64,000 nucleotides of DNA from Litoditis marina. Its lineage: Eukaryota > Nematoda > Chromadorea > Rhabditida > Rhabditidae. The first letter of the stretch is position 1; each line of letters opens with the position of its first letter. Of the stretch, positions 1 to 12,548 are shown in pieces. A program made the position numbers and the translations under genes. The notes beneath the pieces are model-generated. The model did no database searches. It was given only the letters and a program-made list of their open reading frames with translations, and had not been told where the DNA came from. The stretch is from positions 20,673,904 through 20,737,903 of the forward strand of contig OZ038436.1 in assembly GCA_964036275.1 (NCBI GenBank). The letters are read 5' to 3'.

Positions 1-1132
1 TTTGTCCATAAGAATATAGTTTTCCTTCATGGATTATTGGAGAAACTTGATTTCGTAGGTCAATTGGCAAAAGTAACGGTATACCAAAGTTGAACCCAAG
101 CAAAGGTTTGAATATGCGTGAAACCAGAAACTAGAGATTATTTTTCAAACATATAATTTCGTCTGATTTTGTACGGTGTGAGACCTAATCCATTCAATAG
201 TTGCGATTCCGGAAGATAAACACTAGCTCAATGAAAGAGAAGCCAAACTGAATCTGCTGAACAAAACTTGTAATAAGATGGAAAATTTTCCCTAACAGAT
301 GTGTAAGTTTCTTAGAACCAACTTTCAAATAACTATGAGAATACCTAGTAAAATTGTGATTCGAGAAACTTTGTATCGCTGAAATTTGCATAGTAAACCT
401 AGTGAGAAATATGTTACTCCATAATTGGTGTTTGATCCAATTTTCACAACCGGAGAATTAGTTCTAAAGCCTGCACTCCCGACCTATTCGTGTTCTCGTA
501 GACATATCCCGTTACATTGCCCATTCAATCGTTCCAAATCTGAGCGATTATGATACTTATTCGATTACGACTGCGAACTCATTTGCGCCTACGCATTCCG
601 GCGATGTTTTCAGGAGAAAAGTATGATGATTCATTTGAACATGGTTGGGGTAGAGGCAAAATCTACCTCTACTTTCTCATTTTAACTAATCTGACCCTAT
701 CCGTTCAGTCAGTACTCAATCGTGAGCTTCTCACATGTTTTTATGATTGTGCGTGAGCGGTGTTTAAATTGGGTAATCATGTGCTGCTTCAGACTCAGTT
801 GCGATAACTAATGTTGTTAATCGAGTTCATAATTCCTAGTTCTTGAGTTCGGAAATTTTTCCGAGTTTCCAGTTAGAGTGTCGATTTCATGGCTCTGAAA
901 CCGTCTGGTTTTAACCCGCATTCGACTTATTAATTTGTTAGATTGTGCCTGAGAGGTGATTAGATGTAATCTGAGTTTTCTCGAAGACACATCCCCTTAT
1001 GTTATTAAACTCATTCGATTACGACTACGGCCTTATTTGTGCTTACGCATTAGTGCGCAAGTTTGTTGTGATTGTAAGCGTAAGCGGTGTTTAGATTGGG
1101 TAATCCTGTGCGGCGAACCCGTCGCGCCATTC
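1..1132. other. Non-coding upstream region with a degenerate duplication
   Basis: No gene is recognised here. Two related segments can be seen: about 492-783 and about 978-1110. The best-matching core is 559-597 against 1013-1051 (33 of 39 positions by eye). A second matching piece, 741-783 against 1066-1110, contains a shared GCGGTGTTTA-ATTGGGTAATC string. Short open frames in both copies translate to similar Arg/Leu-rich strings only because of this repeat. The second copy runs directly into the promoter of the first collagen gene, so the duplication may have involved regulatory DNA. Confidence 0.5.
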
Positions 1133-1209
1133 GACCGGTAAACCGATAGGAGGCGGCGCCAACGGCCCCTATATAAGGGCGGTGACGCGGTTGGTAGAGC
1201 AAGGCAGTC
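1133..1209 (+). promoter_or_regulatory. Core promoter of collagen gene 1
   Basis: A TATA-like box TATATAAG lies at 1170-1177, 33 bp before the ATG at 1210. Just upstream, 1133-1160 carries a block GACCGGTAAACCGATAG plus AGGCGGCGC that is nearly identical in front of collagen gene 4 and recognisable in front of genes 2 and 3. The last bases before the ATG (GCAGTC) are the same in all four genes, implying a very short 5'UTR. No obvious trans-splice acceptor with a polypyrimidine tract is seen. Confidence 0.7.
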
Positions 1210-2848
1210 ATGTACTCCGAGAACAGCAACGAGAAGAAGCAGTGGCAGGAGGCCGAGAGCCTGCGTCGCATCGCATTCTTCGGAATCTGCATCAGGTACG
1301 CTTTTCGAAATGTTGTTTGTTTATTTACTCGTTCGACTATATTTGAAAAATAGAGCAATTGTTCATTTGAAATAAGCACACAGAGAGCAAAAGATGTGAG
1401 TTGTTTGAAATATCAACAGTTTAACAGTGCATGATAATAGCCGCGTATACGTGAGAAACAAAGAAAAATCGATGGTTCCATGTTTATTTGAATATAAATT
1501 TGTGTGTGTTCTCTAAAACAAAAAGTGTCTAAAAACCTTCTACCTTTGAAACTGTCAGGAGTTTTATTACTAGTAATGGTTTGATACAACTTATCAGTTT
1601 CATTACAGTACCATCGCTACCCTGACCGCGATTGTTGCTATCCCATCGCTGTACAACTACATGCAGCATGTTCAGTCTTCTCTCCAGACCGAGGTTAGTT
1701 CATGTTCCCTGGATAATATATGTGTTGTCGATATATCATGAAAATGTACATTTCGTTTCCAATACTGATTGGGAACAACATAGACCATGTAGAACAAAAT
1801 GTCGACAGGCCAATTCCAGACAAAATTGCACTTGATTGGAAGGAAGATTTGAAAGCGAGGCCTGCACTTTTACCAAACATAAAACTGTCGATATTCCGAA
1901 TTTCTCCATTAACTTATGCTGAATCGATGCAAAATATTGACTTTTGGGAACATTTTCTTCGAAACAGATTGCAACTGTTCATAACTAAGTGGTTCTTGAA
2001 TTCTGATAAAGTTGACTTATTACATATAGTTGACATAAATTGGTAATGCAGAGTTTCCAAACAGGTCGTCACGCGATGAAACGTGTTTTCAGGTTGACTT
2101 CTGCAAGCACCGTACCGGAGGACTTTTCACTCAATACGAGCGCATGCAGAGAATCAAGGGAGTTCGCGGAGGAGTTGTGAAGAGACAGGCTGGTTACGGA
2201 GTCCCCGACTACGGAGATGCCGCTGTTGAGACCGCCGCCCAGAGCCAAGGAGGATCATGCTGCTCTTGCGGAGTCGGACTCTCCGGACCTCCCGGACCTC
2301 CCGGAACTGACGGTAACGACGGAAACGATGGAGCTCCTGGAGCCAACGGACAGCCCGGGTCTGACGCTGAAGCTGATGCCCAGCCAACTGCCGCCGACTT
2401 CTGCTTCGACTGCCCCGCCGGACCTCCCGGACCTCCCGGAAACGCCGGACCCAAGGGACCCAACGGAAACAACGGAGCCGACGGACAGCCCGGACCTGAC
2501 GGACAGCCTGGACAGCCCGGTGCCCCCGGACCTCAGGGACCTTCCGGAAACGACGGTCAGCCCGGATCTGCCGGACAACCCGGAGCTCCCGGAGTCGTCG
2601 AGGAGGTTGATGGACCCGTCGGACCCGCTGGACCCGCTGGAGCTCCCGGAGCACCCGGACCCGACGGACAGCCCGGAGCACCCGGACAGCCCGGACAAGC
2701 CGGACCTCAGGGACCTTCCGGAGATGCCGGTCAAGATGGTGCCCCTGGACTTCCCGGACAGAACGGAGAGCAGGGACCTCTCGGAGAGACCGGAACCGGA
2801 GGCGGTTGCGACCACTGCCCTCCCCCCAGAACCGCTCCCGGATATTAA
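1210..2848 (+). CDS. Cuticle collagen, tandem copy 1 (308 aa)
   Basis: Exons 1210-1295, 1609-1693 and 2093-2848 join to 308 codons plus stop. The start is supported by the conserved MYSxN-type N-terminus and the TATA box just upstream. Residues 1-20 are charged and probably cytoplasmic; about 21-43 form the membrane anchor of the nematode cuticle collagen N-terminal domain. A Lys-Arg pair at 87-88, preceded by Arg82, is a likely furin/subtilisin-like processing site. Cys113, 114 and 116 precede the first Gly-X-Y block (about 122-145). An Asp/Ala-rich linker with Cys161 and Cys164 leads to the main Gly-X-Y region, which is broken once by VVEEVD. The C-terminus ends [13 protein letters not shown]. 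Cuticle collagens are secreted by the hypodermis, processed, trimerised and cross-linked. Codon use is strongly biased (Gly GGA; Pro CCC/CCT), as expected for high expression. Exon 3 is closest to copy 4. Confidence 0.95.
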
Positions 2849-2915
2849 GTTCGGAATCGTTTCTGTTTGTATGTCATGTATATTGTTTTCGCTCAAACCT
2901 GACCTCATCACGCAA

Positions 2916-2921
2916 AATAAA
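2916..2921 (+). terminator. Poly(A) signal AATAAA, collagen 1
   Basis: Canonical AATAAA, 68 bp after the TAA stop of collagen 1. The 3'UTR between them is almost the same as that of collagen 4, which helps confirm that the signal belongs to this gene. Confidence 0.65.
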
Positions 2922-4831
2922 GCTAGATGTAACAGTTTCTCTCGTTTTCAATGCAAATGGCGAAAATGTGATTTTAAACACGGTTTCACACTTTCTGATC
3001 ATCTCGAATTACCAAAGTAGTCTCTGAACAATAATGAGTGAATTTTCAAATCATCTGCTTCAGTAAAAAGATACTATACCGGAGTTGTCAAAACTGTTAC
3101 CGACTGTACTTGGACTGACACGAAACGTACCACCAGTTTGATCAGGTCGTCGATTTGAGCTCAACATGTGGTGAAACCACGAAAATGATATAACTGGTTG
3201 AAACTTTGCGAACAGACTTCTTGTTGTCTCAATTCACGAAATGACTGGCTCACTTGCTTGACAAAAATCAAAACCTATCGAGCTGAAAATTGGCATTTAT
3301 TGAAACTTCTCAATTCAACTGTGAACTTCACACTTCAATTCAAAGTTCAAAGCCTTGTTTAAATATTTGCGCTCACGTTGCACATATCACAGAGATCCTG
3401 TAAAACAACAACTTCACTTAATTGTTCGAAGTTTTTCAATGTCGGGCGTTCCGTAGTGGTTCACAGAAGCAGTATTGAACACAATGAAAGATGAAATGAA
3501 CTGAACGTGCATGTTTTCGGAAAAATATTCAATTTGTGAACCTATTTTGCTGTCATTTAGTGGGAAATATGAGGAGCGAACTGCTACAGTTTAGATTTCC
3601 CGATCAGTACCATGATTTTGTCATAGAAGCTGAGTTTGTATGAGTGAACCAGAGCCATTTCTATCAACAATGTTGAAACATGCATATCTCCTCCATCGTC
3701 AATGTATGTTTAAATAATTCTGAGGATTTGCACGAGATATTGGTAAACACAGTTACCCCTCATCAGCATTTTTTTCCTTCAAAAATTAGGTTTGATTGGT
3801 GTTACGCAAGGTATTTTAACACTTGCAATCGCGTCCAGAAATGCTGTTTTGTGGTCAGGGGTCTAAATAATCATCGCATCAGTCGGAGATTTCTTGAAAA
3901 CAAAACTGAAATGATATTGGAACGACTTTTGTGTTCGTTCCTGTGTATTTAGAAATTGTTTGTTTTGTCTTTTTAAAAGCTGGATTTGATATCATCGAAC
4001 AGGTGCTAGTTTGTGATCCGCAAGCATAGATACTGTCAAAAAAGCGCTCAATCTGGAGGATGTGAGTCCGTAGCGAACCTGCTAAGCACAGCAGGAAGCA
4101 AATTGAAATTGGTGTTCATGAGAAAAAAAACACAAAGAAGCTACAGGTCACAACTGAACAATATATGTTTACAATTGATCAGTCACAAAAGGATAAACAC
4201 TAGTGTCTGGAAGTGATTCTGTCCCTGTTCGTTCGATCTGTATCTTTCGGATAGTGATAAACTACTGTATAGTTTCTTTTCCAGAGACTTTATGAAAAAA
4301 TAAACGGAAATGGTGTAAATCCTACTTAAGGTGGAGTTGGCAAGACAGGTAACGATGTCGTTGTGAGTTATAAGTTGACATGGTCTACAATTTTACCAGT
4401 AGTCATGAGTAATGGTTTATAGGTCTTCTTTCGTAATAGCACCAGTTACAACATAATTGTACTTCAATCTGTAAACACTGATCATACAGAAAATTTTGGA
4501 CGATCCGTTTCGAACCGTTATCAATCTACGACCACAGCACCACTGCGGGATAACCAAAATTTAAACACTTCCTGTCATCAGAAGATTCTTTCTGAGGCTA
4601 GTTAGTTCCACTACCATATTCTGGTTCGGTAGCACTTTATCCACAATAAGTGAATTGATTCGTTTGTTGGTTGTTTAACATGAACACTTGCTCATAGAAA
4701 AGCTTCCTTGTGTATTATAACCTTTTTATTGCTGTGTGTGGATAACCTGCTTGCTAATCTGCACTTGAATGGCATATGGAACTCTGAAAAAGTGATGTCA
4801 GCGCGTCAACGGCAGTATTCTCCGCGGACGG
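2922..4831. other. Intergenic spacer between collagens 1 and 2
   Basis: About 1.9 kb of AT-rich DNA. Short open frames here (for example 3680-3952) have no Gly-X-Y pattern, no splice-supported continuation and no recognisable domain. No RNA gene or clear repeat was seen. Confidence 0.5.
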
Positions 4832-4908
4832 GACTGGAAAACTGAATGGAGGCGGTGTCGTACAGGGATATATAAGACAATGTCGAATCTGCTTGGAACA
4901 TCGCAGTC
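4832..4908 (+). promoter_or_regulatory. Core promoter of collagen gene 2
   Basis: TATATAAG at 4869-4876 lies 33 bp before the ATG. The upstream block 4832-4859 (GACTGGAAAACTGAATGG, AGGCGGTGTC) is a diverged version of the block before collagens 1 and 4. The initiator context TCGCAGTC-ATG is the same as for collagen 3. Confidence 0.65.
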
Positions 4909-7057
4909 ATGTACTCAGAGAAGAAGAGCGAGAAGGAGATGGTCTACGAGGCTGAGGGCCTCCGACGCATCGCTTTCTTCGGAATCAGCATCAGGTGAGG
5001 TTTTCATTTCAGTTTTCCATTGTTTATAAAATATGTGTGCAACATTGAGCAACATTGAGTGTAAAAAACAGATGAGTTTTTTTATCATTTCATATCGAAG
5101 CTCCAAATGGGCGACCTGATGTTTTAGATTAAATCATTGTTATGCATAATAATGTAGTTGTTTATTATACTCTTGCACATTAACCCTATGCTACGAGTAC
5201 ACTATGAAGAGTTTTGATCACGTAAGTGACATTATTTGTGTTTATTCACAACTAGTTCAATTGCAAAAGCTCATTTAGTTATCTCAATTCCCCACTTGAA
5301 GAAGGTGGGACACCAACAAAGAAATTTACATGATTCTGATCCACTTTAGGTGTTGAAAAAAACGTTTCATATGAAAATAAATTTTTTTTTGTGATTTACA
5401 AAAAATTGCAGTTTCATTAAAGTGGATGCACTACTGTCAAGGCTAGAAATTAGCATAGCGCCTATAATAATTACTCTAGATTAGCATAGCACGCTGTGCG
5501 ACGAGACATAACGCAAATGAGGAGAAGTTAGACGGTTGTACAAAATGTCCCTGGGACAGAACTGGATTCCCCGCGGGTCAGAACTCGATCTCTCCATATT
5601 GGTGTCTGGCGTCCTTTAATGTGAGCAAGAGGTGTATGAGTTGTGGATATATCCCTAGAACCATAGCTCACAAAGTCGTTCAATCTGAATACTAAAAACT
5701 TTTAATTATTATTGGCAAACATTTTCCACGTTCGGTTCCAGTACCATCGCCACTCTGACTGCCATCATTGCCATTCCATCGCTGTACAACTACATGCAGC
5801 ATGTTCAGTCTTCTCTCCAGACCGAGGTGACACATTTTTGTTTATTTACTTACACTGCATAGTTACAAAGCTAAAACGAAATAGAAAAACTGATCCAACA
5901 TAAGATCTTCCGTTATAACTTATTTGAAAACGTAGTGCTATATACATTTTAACTGACTTAGCCATGTTTTGACTTGTCGATTGCTCATTCCGAAAAGTAA
6001 GTTAAGCGTACTCCTATTTCATGCGAATCAATTGGAACCATATTTTTCTCTTAATCATTGATATATTTCACTCTATCACAGGCAACGTAGCAAAGTCTCA
6101 TGAAAAGGTCACCTTTAAGCTGAACTTTCTGGTCATCACCTCACTCAGGTTTGGGTCACCTGCACTATGCTTATACATACAAAGTTGGCAACTATGTGGC
6201 CAGAATGTGACCAGGTTCTAGGTCAGGTTGAGCTGGCCACTTGTGTGACTTTGCTACGGTGCCAGGTATTGTAAATTTCAATGTATGCAACAATTTAGGT
6301 CGATTTCTGCAAACATCGTACCGGAGGGCTCTTTGAACAGTATGAGCGCATGCAGAAGATCAAGGGAGTTGGCGGAGGAGTTGTAAAGAGACAGGCCGGT
6401 TATGGAGCCCCAAAAGAGTACGGAGATGCCGCCGTTGAGACCGCCGCTCAGAGCCAAGGAGGATCATGCTGCTCTTGCGGAGTCGGACTCTCCGGACCTC
6501 CCGGACCTCCCGGAACTGACGGAAACGACGGAAACGACGGAGCTCCTGGAGCCAACGGACAGCCCGGAGCTGATGCTGAAGCTGATGCTCAGCCATCTGC
6601 CGCCGACTTCTGCTTCGACTGCCCTGCCGGACCTCCCGGACCTCCCGGAAACGCCGGACCCAAGGGACCCAACGGAAACAACGGAGCTGACGGACAACCC
6701 GGACCTGACGGACAGCCCGGACAGCCCGGTGCCCCCGGACCTCAGGGACCTTCTGGAAACGACGGTCAGCCCGGATCTGCCGGACAACCCGGAGCTCCCG
6801 GAGTCGTCGAGGAGGTTGAAGGACCCGTCGGACCCGCTGGACCCGCTGGAGCTCCCGGAGCCCCCGGACCCGACGGACAGCCCGGAGCACCCGGACAACC
6901 CGGACAAGACGGACCTCAGGGACCTTCCGGAGATGCCGGTCAAGATGGTGCCCCTGGACTTCCCGGACAGAACGGAGAGCAGGGACCTCTCGGAGAGACC
7001 GGAACCGGAGGCGGTTGCGACCACTGCCCTCCCCCCAGAACCGCTCCCGGATATTAA
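4909..7057 (+). CDS. Cuticle collagen, tandem copy 2 (309 aa)
   Basis: Exons 4909-4994, 5742-5826 and 6299-7057 give 309 aa. The N-terminus [11 protein letters not shown] leads into the same [12 protein letters not shown] membrane-anchor stretch as the other copies. The juxtamembrane segment [18 protein letters not shown] is shared. In the processing region this copy has Gly where the others have Arg82 (GVGGGVVKR), so the cleavage motif keeps only the Lys-Arg pair. Cys114, 115 and 117 precede the Gly-X-Y blocks; the triple helix is interrupted by VVEEVE; the C-terminus is the family CDHC...TAPGY. Intron 1 is the longest of the four copies (747 bp). This protein differs from copy 3 mainly in the Ala/Glu-rich segment before the cysteines and in the linker before CFDC. 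As a structural cuticle protein it probably assembles with paralogous chains; whether the array makes homo- or heterotrimers cannot be seen. Confidence 0.95.
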
Positions 7058-7121
7058 GTTCGGAATCGTTTCTGTTTGTATATTATGTACCATTTCTCGT
7101 ACGATCTATGTCGGACATTAG

Positions 7122-7127
7122 AATAAA
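7122..7127 (+). terminator. Poly(A) signal AATAAA, collagen 2
   Basis: AATAAA 65 bp after the TAA stop, spaced as in collagens 1 and 4. Only the first roughly 25 bases of the 3'UTR resemble the other copies. Confidence 0.65.
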
Positions 7128-8928
7128 TATATGTATCTTATAAACGTCCATGATAATGAATACATGAAAAAGCTCAACGGTTTGAAACGAACTTAAACAA
7201 ACACCAGGTTGTGCTTCCTTTCCGCATGTTGAATTACCTCATCAACTGTAGTCAAGAAATTGAATAATCGTGAAGTATAAACTCATTTTCTGGTACTCAA
7301 CGCTGGAGGTAAGAGAATATTGATGCTCAAATATTCATAGTTACACTTCCACTTATACTTTGAGTGTATGGACACACCTTTTTACGATTAATTCAGGTGC
7401 TTGCAACTATTCAAACTTTTATCTGCTACGATCTGCTGAAGACACATCTAGACGTATAATACTGCAATACATACAACTACTCTGGACTTCTCGAAAAAAA
7501 AACCTGATACCACAGTGGAACACGGAACATCACATGTTCGAAAATTTTTCAGATGGTGAAACACCACTGAATAGCAAACACTAACTTTATAATTAAACAA
7601 GAATCTACTACAGTAGTTTACAAACAACAAAACAAGGGGACAACAACAAGAACTAAATAAATGGATTAAGTGAACTCTTGGCGGACGAACCATATCTCGA
7701 TTCTCACACCTAACTTGACATAGATGATACGCTCTTGGTTTGGCCACAAAAACTATCACACACTGGTATCAAATCAAAAAAAAACATGAAGCAGTCTGAT
7801 ATCCAAGAACCCTACAATACTAATATTCAAAGTTCTGGGTCAAGATTTTTTTCGAGAGAGAATGCCTCCCCTGTGTACGTATTTCTATCGTAACCGCGAA
7901 ATTATTAGTTTCGTATCGGCGGTATCTTGGGATTAAACAATGAATGTACAATGTTTTGAAGAACGATATTCGGCCCTTTGTGTTACAGAACCTACAAATT
8001 GAATGGTTACCTCAATTTCACATTAATTGGAGTACAAACACACCCCGAAGTTTGAAAGGTTATATCGGAAAATCTGGGGTCACACCATCTCACTCATTTT
8101 ACCGGGGGGCTGGCATGTAAACCAGCGTAGCACACAAATGAGAACACAACAGTACTACCAATTCTGATTCGGCTACTGCTAATGCCTTCTACTGCAACTC
8201 AGGAGTCAAATTTTTAAAACGAGTGATACCCACATTTCAAACGTGATAGTAGGATTCCGAACGTTATACCAACATTTCGCCCAGAACTTTGAATAATTAA
8301 AAAGTATGTGGAACATCAAAAAACAACCGATAAACTGTTAAACGCAATAGAGTGTGTAGTTTTCAGTCCAACTAATGTATACATTATGAAGATATTATTG
8401 TTTTTATCAACCCCAACTAGATCGGGAGATACTATGACAAACTGGCATCTCCTGTCTGGAACAAAACTTCTCTATAATACCATTGGTTTACCTCTAGATT
8501 TATCTGAGAAAGGAGAATACTACCCGCCGCGTGGGTGAAATACTTACTATTCTCATGTGAACTACTAGTAAGATGAATCACTAAATGCATTTTGGTCTAA
8601 CTTCGGATATTTTTTGTCCACGAAACTATTTAACTATGTTGAAAAACAAGTTAATGTTGTTGATTTTGGTTTCTCTTCGAAACGAAGTCGATGAAAGGTA
8701 AAAAGTGTTGTTTTTCGTACCTTACCGTCCGTCATCTGTGAAAAAATAATAACATCATTCTCGAAACCGTCCAGACATTTCAACATTGTACTGTAGTTGA
8801 CGAACGTGTGAGAGAGAGTATACTCGGTTTTTGGTTGTCAACGACTTCCTGATCCGCGCTGTGATGGCATAAGACACCTCAAAAAAGCAGTGTAACCTCC
8901 GTGCGAACGGCAACATTTTCACTGTAAA
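7128..8928. other. Intergenic spacer between collagens 2 and 3
   Basis: About 1.8 kb without a recognisable gene. Small open frames at 7360-7584 and 8308-8538 lack domain features or codon bias like the collagens. No repeat was identified with confidence. Confidence 0.5.
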
Positions 8929-9004
8929 GACCGGAATACCGATTGGGAGCGGTGTCAGTCAGACTATTTAAGCTAATTCCTACAGGGTAGCAAACATCGC
9001 AGTC
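8911..9004 (+). promoter_or_regulatory. Core promoter of collagen gene 3
   Basis: A weaker TATA variant, TATTTAAG, lies at 8965-8972. The upstream block is 8929-8957 (GACCGGAATACCGATTGGG, AGCGGTGTC). A further shared string, CGGCAACATTTT, precedes it (around 8908-8919) and is also present before collagen 4. The GCAGTC-ATG start context matches the other copies. Confidence 0.65.
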
Positions 9005-10559
9005 ATGTACTCGAACAACAAGAGCGAGAAGGAGATGATCCACGAGGCAGAGGGACTTCGCCGCATCGCTTTCTTCGGAATCAGCATCAGGTGGGAAATA
9101 TATTTGAATCAGTTTTTCATTCAACTGTCTTTTATTTGTATTCTAAATATACTTTCTAAAGTCCGGTGGCGCTAAATGCGTTTCCTTCACTTTGAATTTG
9201 CCAAACAGTGTATAGTTTATTTATAGTCCTATACATAGTCTATACATGTTTCTATTATAGCTTTTATACTGTTTTTGCCGTGAACTTAATCAGTTTATTA
9301 GGGTGCATATTGTGTTTTGAAAAGATTCTAGCAACGTTTTCAAATTGTTCTTAATCATCCAGTAGGATTCTCATTTCGTTTTTTTTTCAGTACCATTGCT
9401 ACTCTGACTGCCATCATCGCCATTCCATCGCTGTACAACTACATGCAGCATGTTCAGTCTTCTCTCCAGACCGAGGTGAGATATGCTTTCACCTAGAGTG
9501 TTTCTTTGTTTCTGTTATAGCACGTACCAATGTTTTGATTCACCAGAAAAGAAGATAAACAACATATGCCAACCAGCATATTGTTAGATTATAGTGAGAG
9601 TCACAAACAAATGTCCCTTCAATCTTTACATTCATTACTATTCCATGTCAAGAAAGAAACCATCGGCAACATCAAGGATGAATGAAAACACATATAATGA
9701 TAGTTGTATTCGTATGAAAAATGATGATCACCGCCTAGAAACAAGAACACAGATTGGTTTTTTTCCCTGTGTCTCATATGTACCCATTTGAACTTTTCAG
9801 GTCGATTTCTGCAAACATCGTACCGGAGGGCTCTTCGAACAGTATGAGCGCATGCAGAAGATCAAGGGAGTTCGCGGAGGAATTGTGAAAAGACAGGCCG
9901 GTTATGGTGGCCCAGAAGAGTACGGAGATGCCGCTGTCGAAGTAGCGCCTGCTGCTCAGGAAGGATCGTGCTGCTCATGCGGCGTCGGACTCTCGGGACC
10001 TCCCGGACCTCCCGGAACTGACGGAAACGACGGAAACGACGGAGCTCCTGGATCTGACGGACAGCCCGGTGCTGACGCTGATGCTGACGCCCAGCCAGCT
10101 GCTGCTGACTTCTGCTTCGACTGCCCTATCGGACCTCCCGGACCTCCCGGAAACGCCGGACCCAAGGGACCCAACGGAAACAACGGAGCCAACGGACAAC
10201 CCGGACCTGACGGACAGCCCGGACAGCCTGGTGCCCCCGGACCTCAGGGACCTTCCGGAAACGACGGTCAACCCGGATCTGCCGGACAACCCGGAGCTCC
10301 CGGAGTCGTCGAGGAGGTTGAAGGACCCGTCGGACCCGCTGGACCCGCTGGAGCTCCCGGAGCACCCGGACCCGACGGACAGCCCGGAGCACCCGGACAG
10401 CCCGGACAAGACGGACCTCAGGGACCTTCCGGAGATGCCGGTCAAGATGGTGCCCCTGGACTTCCCGGACAGCACGGAGAGCAGGGACCTCTTGGAGAGA
10501 CCGGAACCGGAGGCGGTTGCGACCACTGCCCTCCCCCCAGAACCGCTCCCGGATATTAA
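9005..10559 (+). CDS. Cuticle collagen, tandem copy 3 (309 aa)
   Basis: Exons 9005-9090, 9391-9475 and 9801-10559 encode 309 aa. N-terminus [17 protein letters not shown], then the conserved LRRIAFFG anchor. The processing site is RGGIVKRQ. This is the most diverged copy before the first Gly-X-Y block, with a [11 protein letters not shown] segment, and in the linker ([18 protein letters not shown]). Near the C-terminus it has QHGEQ where the others have QNGEQ. Exon 2 and the rest of the triple helix are almost the same as in the neighbours, suggesting sequence exchange between copies that spares the linker regions. Introns are short (300 and 325 bp). Role as for the other copies: a secreted structural collagen of the cuticle. 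Confidence 0.95.
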
Positions 10560-10616
10560 GTTCGGATTCACTTATCTGTATATTATGTTCTTTTTCATCG
10601 CTCGAACAGATTTTTA

Positions 10617-10622
10617 AATGAA
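10617..10622 (+). terminator. Possible non-canonical poly(A) signal AATGAA, collagen 3
   Basis: No AATAAA lies in the first 100 bp after this stop. AATGAA, a variant used in nematodes, lies 57 bp downstream, close to the spacing of AATAAA in the other copies. The call rests on position only. Confidence 0.35.
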
Positions 10623-12548
10623 ATATCATACACACTCGCATGTTAATATTTGATTTGGACTGATGAAAGCAAACAAATGCTCTTGGTATCCCTGTTCCCA
10701 CGGACAACTTACAAATTACGACTAAAAAGCAGAGATTTACAACTACGAATACACTATAGGACGAATTAGTACAGTTTGATTGTTTTCACATAAGCCACAC
10801 TCAACAACCCTTTCGAGCTGTTGAACTATTTGACACCGACAAGGTTCTTATAAGTGGAAGTTTCGCGTGGCTTTCGCGCTGAATGAGAACTTGTCTTTAG
10901 CATCACATTGCACGTAAAACACTCATTTGCATAATTTTGTTGTCATATATAGGCAATTTCCTACTTCACCTTGTGTTTGACTTTCTCGGGCCAATGGAAA
11001 TGAAGTTTTTGACTTTTTTCAAATTGGTATTCTTTGTTGTTGTTCGAAAAAAACTACACAACACTGCCAGACAGTGGTGAAGATGGTATCAAGAAAGTGC
11101 GCGGACCTTGAAAACAAGTTCGATAAGAACTTCAAAGTCTTTGAAACATCGCGAAGGAATGTAAGCTATCTGCGAATGGTTTGAAAGAGCCACCACGTTG
11201 TGAGGAATCAATAAATATGAAAATTTCATTCACCTGGAAGCACAAAAATTTAATTTTCCGTTGTACTGTTGTCTAGAATCAAGTGAATACGCCAAATTAC
11301 ATTCAATACTTCGCAGGTTTGCACCAACATGACTGATAAAAACAAAACCACAATTCGTGATCGTCTGAAATGTAACAGTCGTTTGTAATCGTTTGAAAGG
11401 CTTCGGTGGTAGCAGAGGCAAAGGGTTGGACGCATGCAACATGTGCAACATGTTTTGGTGGTCAAAGCTCGCCCCACTTTCTTCAAGTTGTAGTGTCCAT
11501 GGTAAAATCTACGCGATGGTAACATAATTTGATTAACAAACTTTATTAGTTGTTAGAAATAGTATTGGAACTAGGATGTCACATCACTCGTCACCGTATG
11601 CTGGAGATGTCATTATAAATGTGGTTGATCTGCTATTCTCATTACTCACTCAAAAGAGAACTATGTGAACTTGATCAGAGAGCAAGCGCACAATGTCTTA
11701 TATTTCATTTCGTATAGTGGTTCATCTTTCTTCATAATATCTGTTTGTTAGAGCTTTTTGTCGGTCGTTCAACACTTTTTGAGAAAGCTATCCTTCCAGC
11801 TCATTTTGCAACGGTTCGAGAACACTCTCACGACACTGTCTTTGGATGCCGTAGATTTTATTCTGAGTAGTTTTGACCCTATCGGGTACTAACGATGGTA
11901 GATCAAATATGAAATTGATAAGATTTAAGAAAAAAACTACTAGAGAAGACTGGCAGAAAGTTTCGAGTTTCTCCTGAGAGGGTGTACGATGGATTCAAAA
12001 TGACGTTTCCCGTTTCGAACTCATTCCCTTCGAACAAATGTGTCAAAACAGATCGTTGGTAATTGGTAGCACTCTGTAACCTAACTCAGTAAACCCTATA
12101 TAAAACTTACAAATCATCTTATGATACTTGAACGCTACGCTGTGTGCTTGAATCATCAGCTTAGTGCAACTATGAGATTCACTTATTTGTGTTCGCGACT
12201 TTTCAGGTTTCAACCAATCTGAGGCTGACCAATTAAAATACATGAACGATACTTTCTCAAATTGGCTATGAATTTTCCATGAAATGAATATTACAAAACA
12301 AATCACTGCTATGTAGTTTCAGTTCCTCTCAAACTCCAACCCGGAAGTAGCCTCGAATAGTTATCTCTGCGGTGAAAACTGCGATTGGAGCACGTATTTT
12401 GAACGGAACGTTTCCAGCTGCACAAACCGGCCAGCGTTGTTCATAACCGGGTAAATTGTAATGTTGTTCCTGGGCCTAAATGGCATCGATAACACGACAA
12501 AAACGGTTGTAAAACGCGCGCCGTCGGCAACATTTTTTGTTGTCGGGG
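10623..12548. other. Intergenic spacer between collagens 3 and 4
   Basis: About 1.9 kb of AT-rich sequence. Overlapping minus-strand frames near 11230-11525 and 12043-12306 show no domain and no collagen-like composition. Nothing else was recognised, except that the last about 40 bp before the promoter of copy 4 carry CGGCAACATTTT, as before copy 3. Confidence 0.5.

Noticed and set aside
2154..2911. Long minus-strand and alternative-frame ORFs over collagen exon 3 (also at 6360-7121, 9956-10707 and 13461-14237)
   Set aside because: They mirror the Gly-X-Y periodicity of the sense strand (Ser/Gly/Leu or Arg/Val repeats), occur in every copy, and have no own start context or splice structure.
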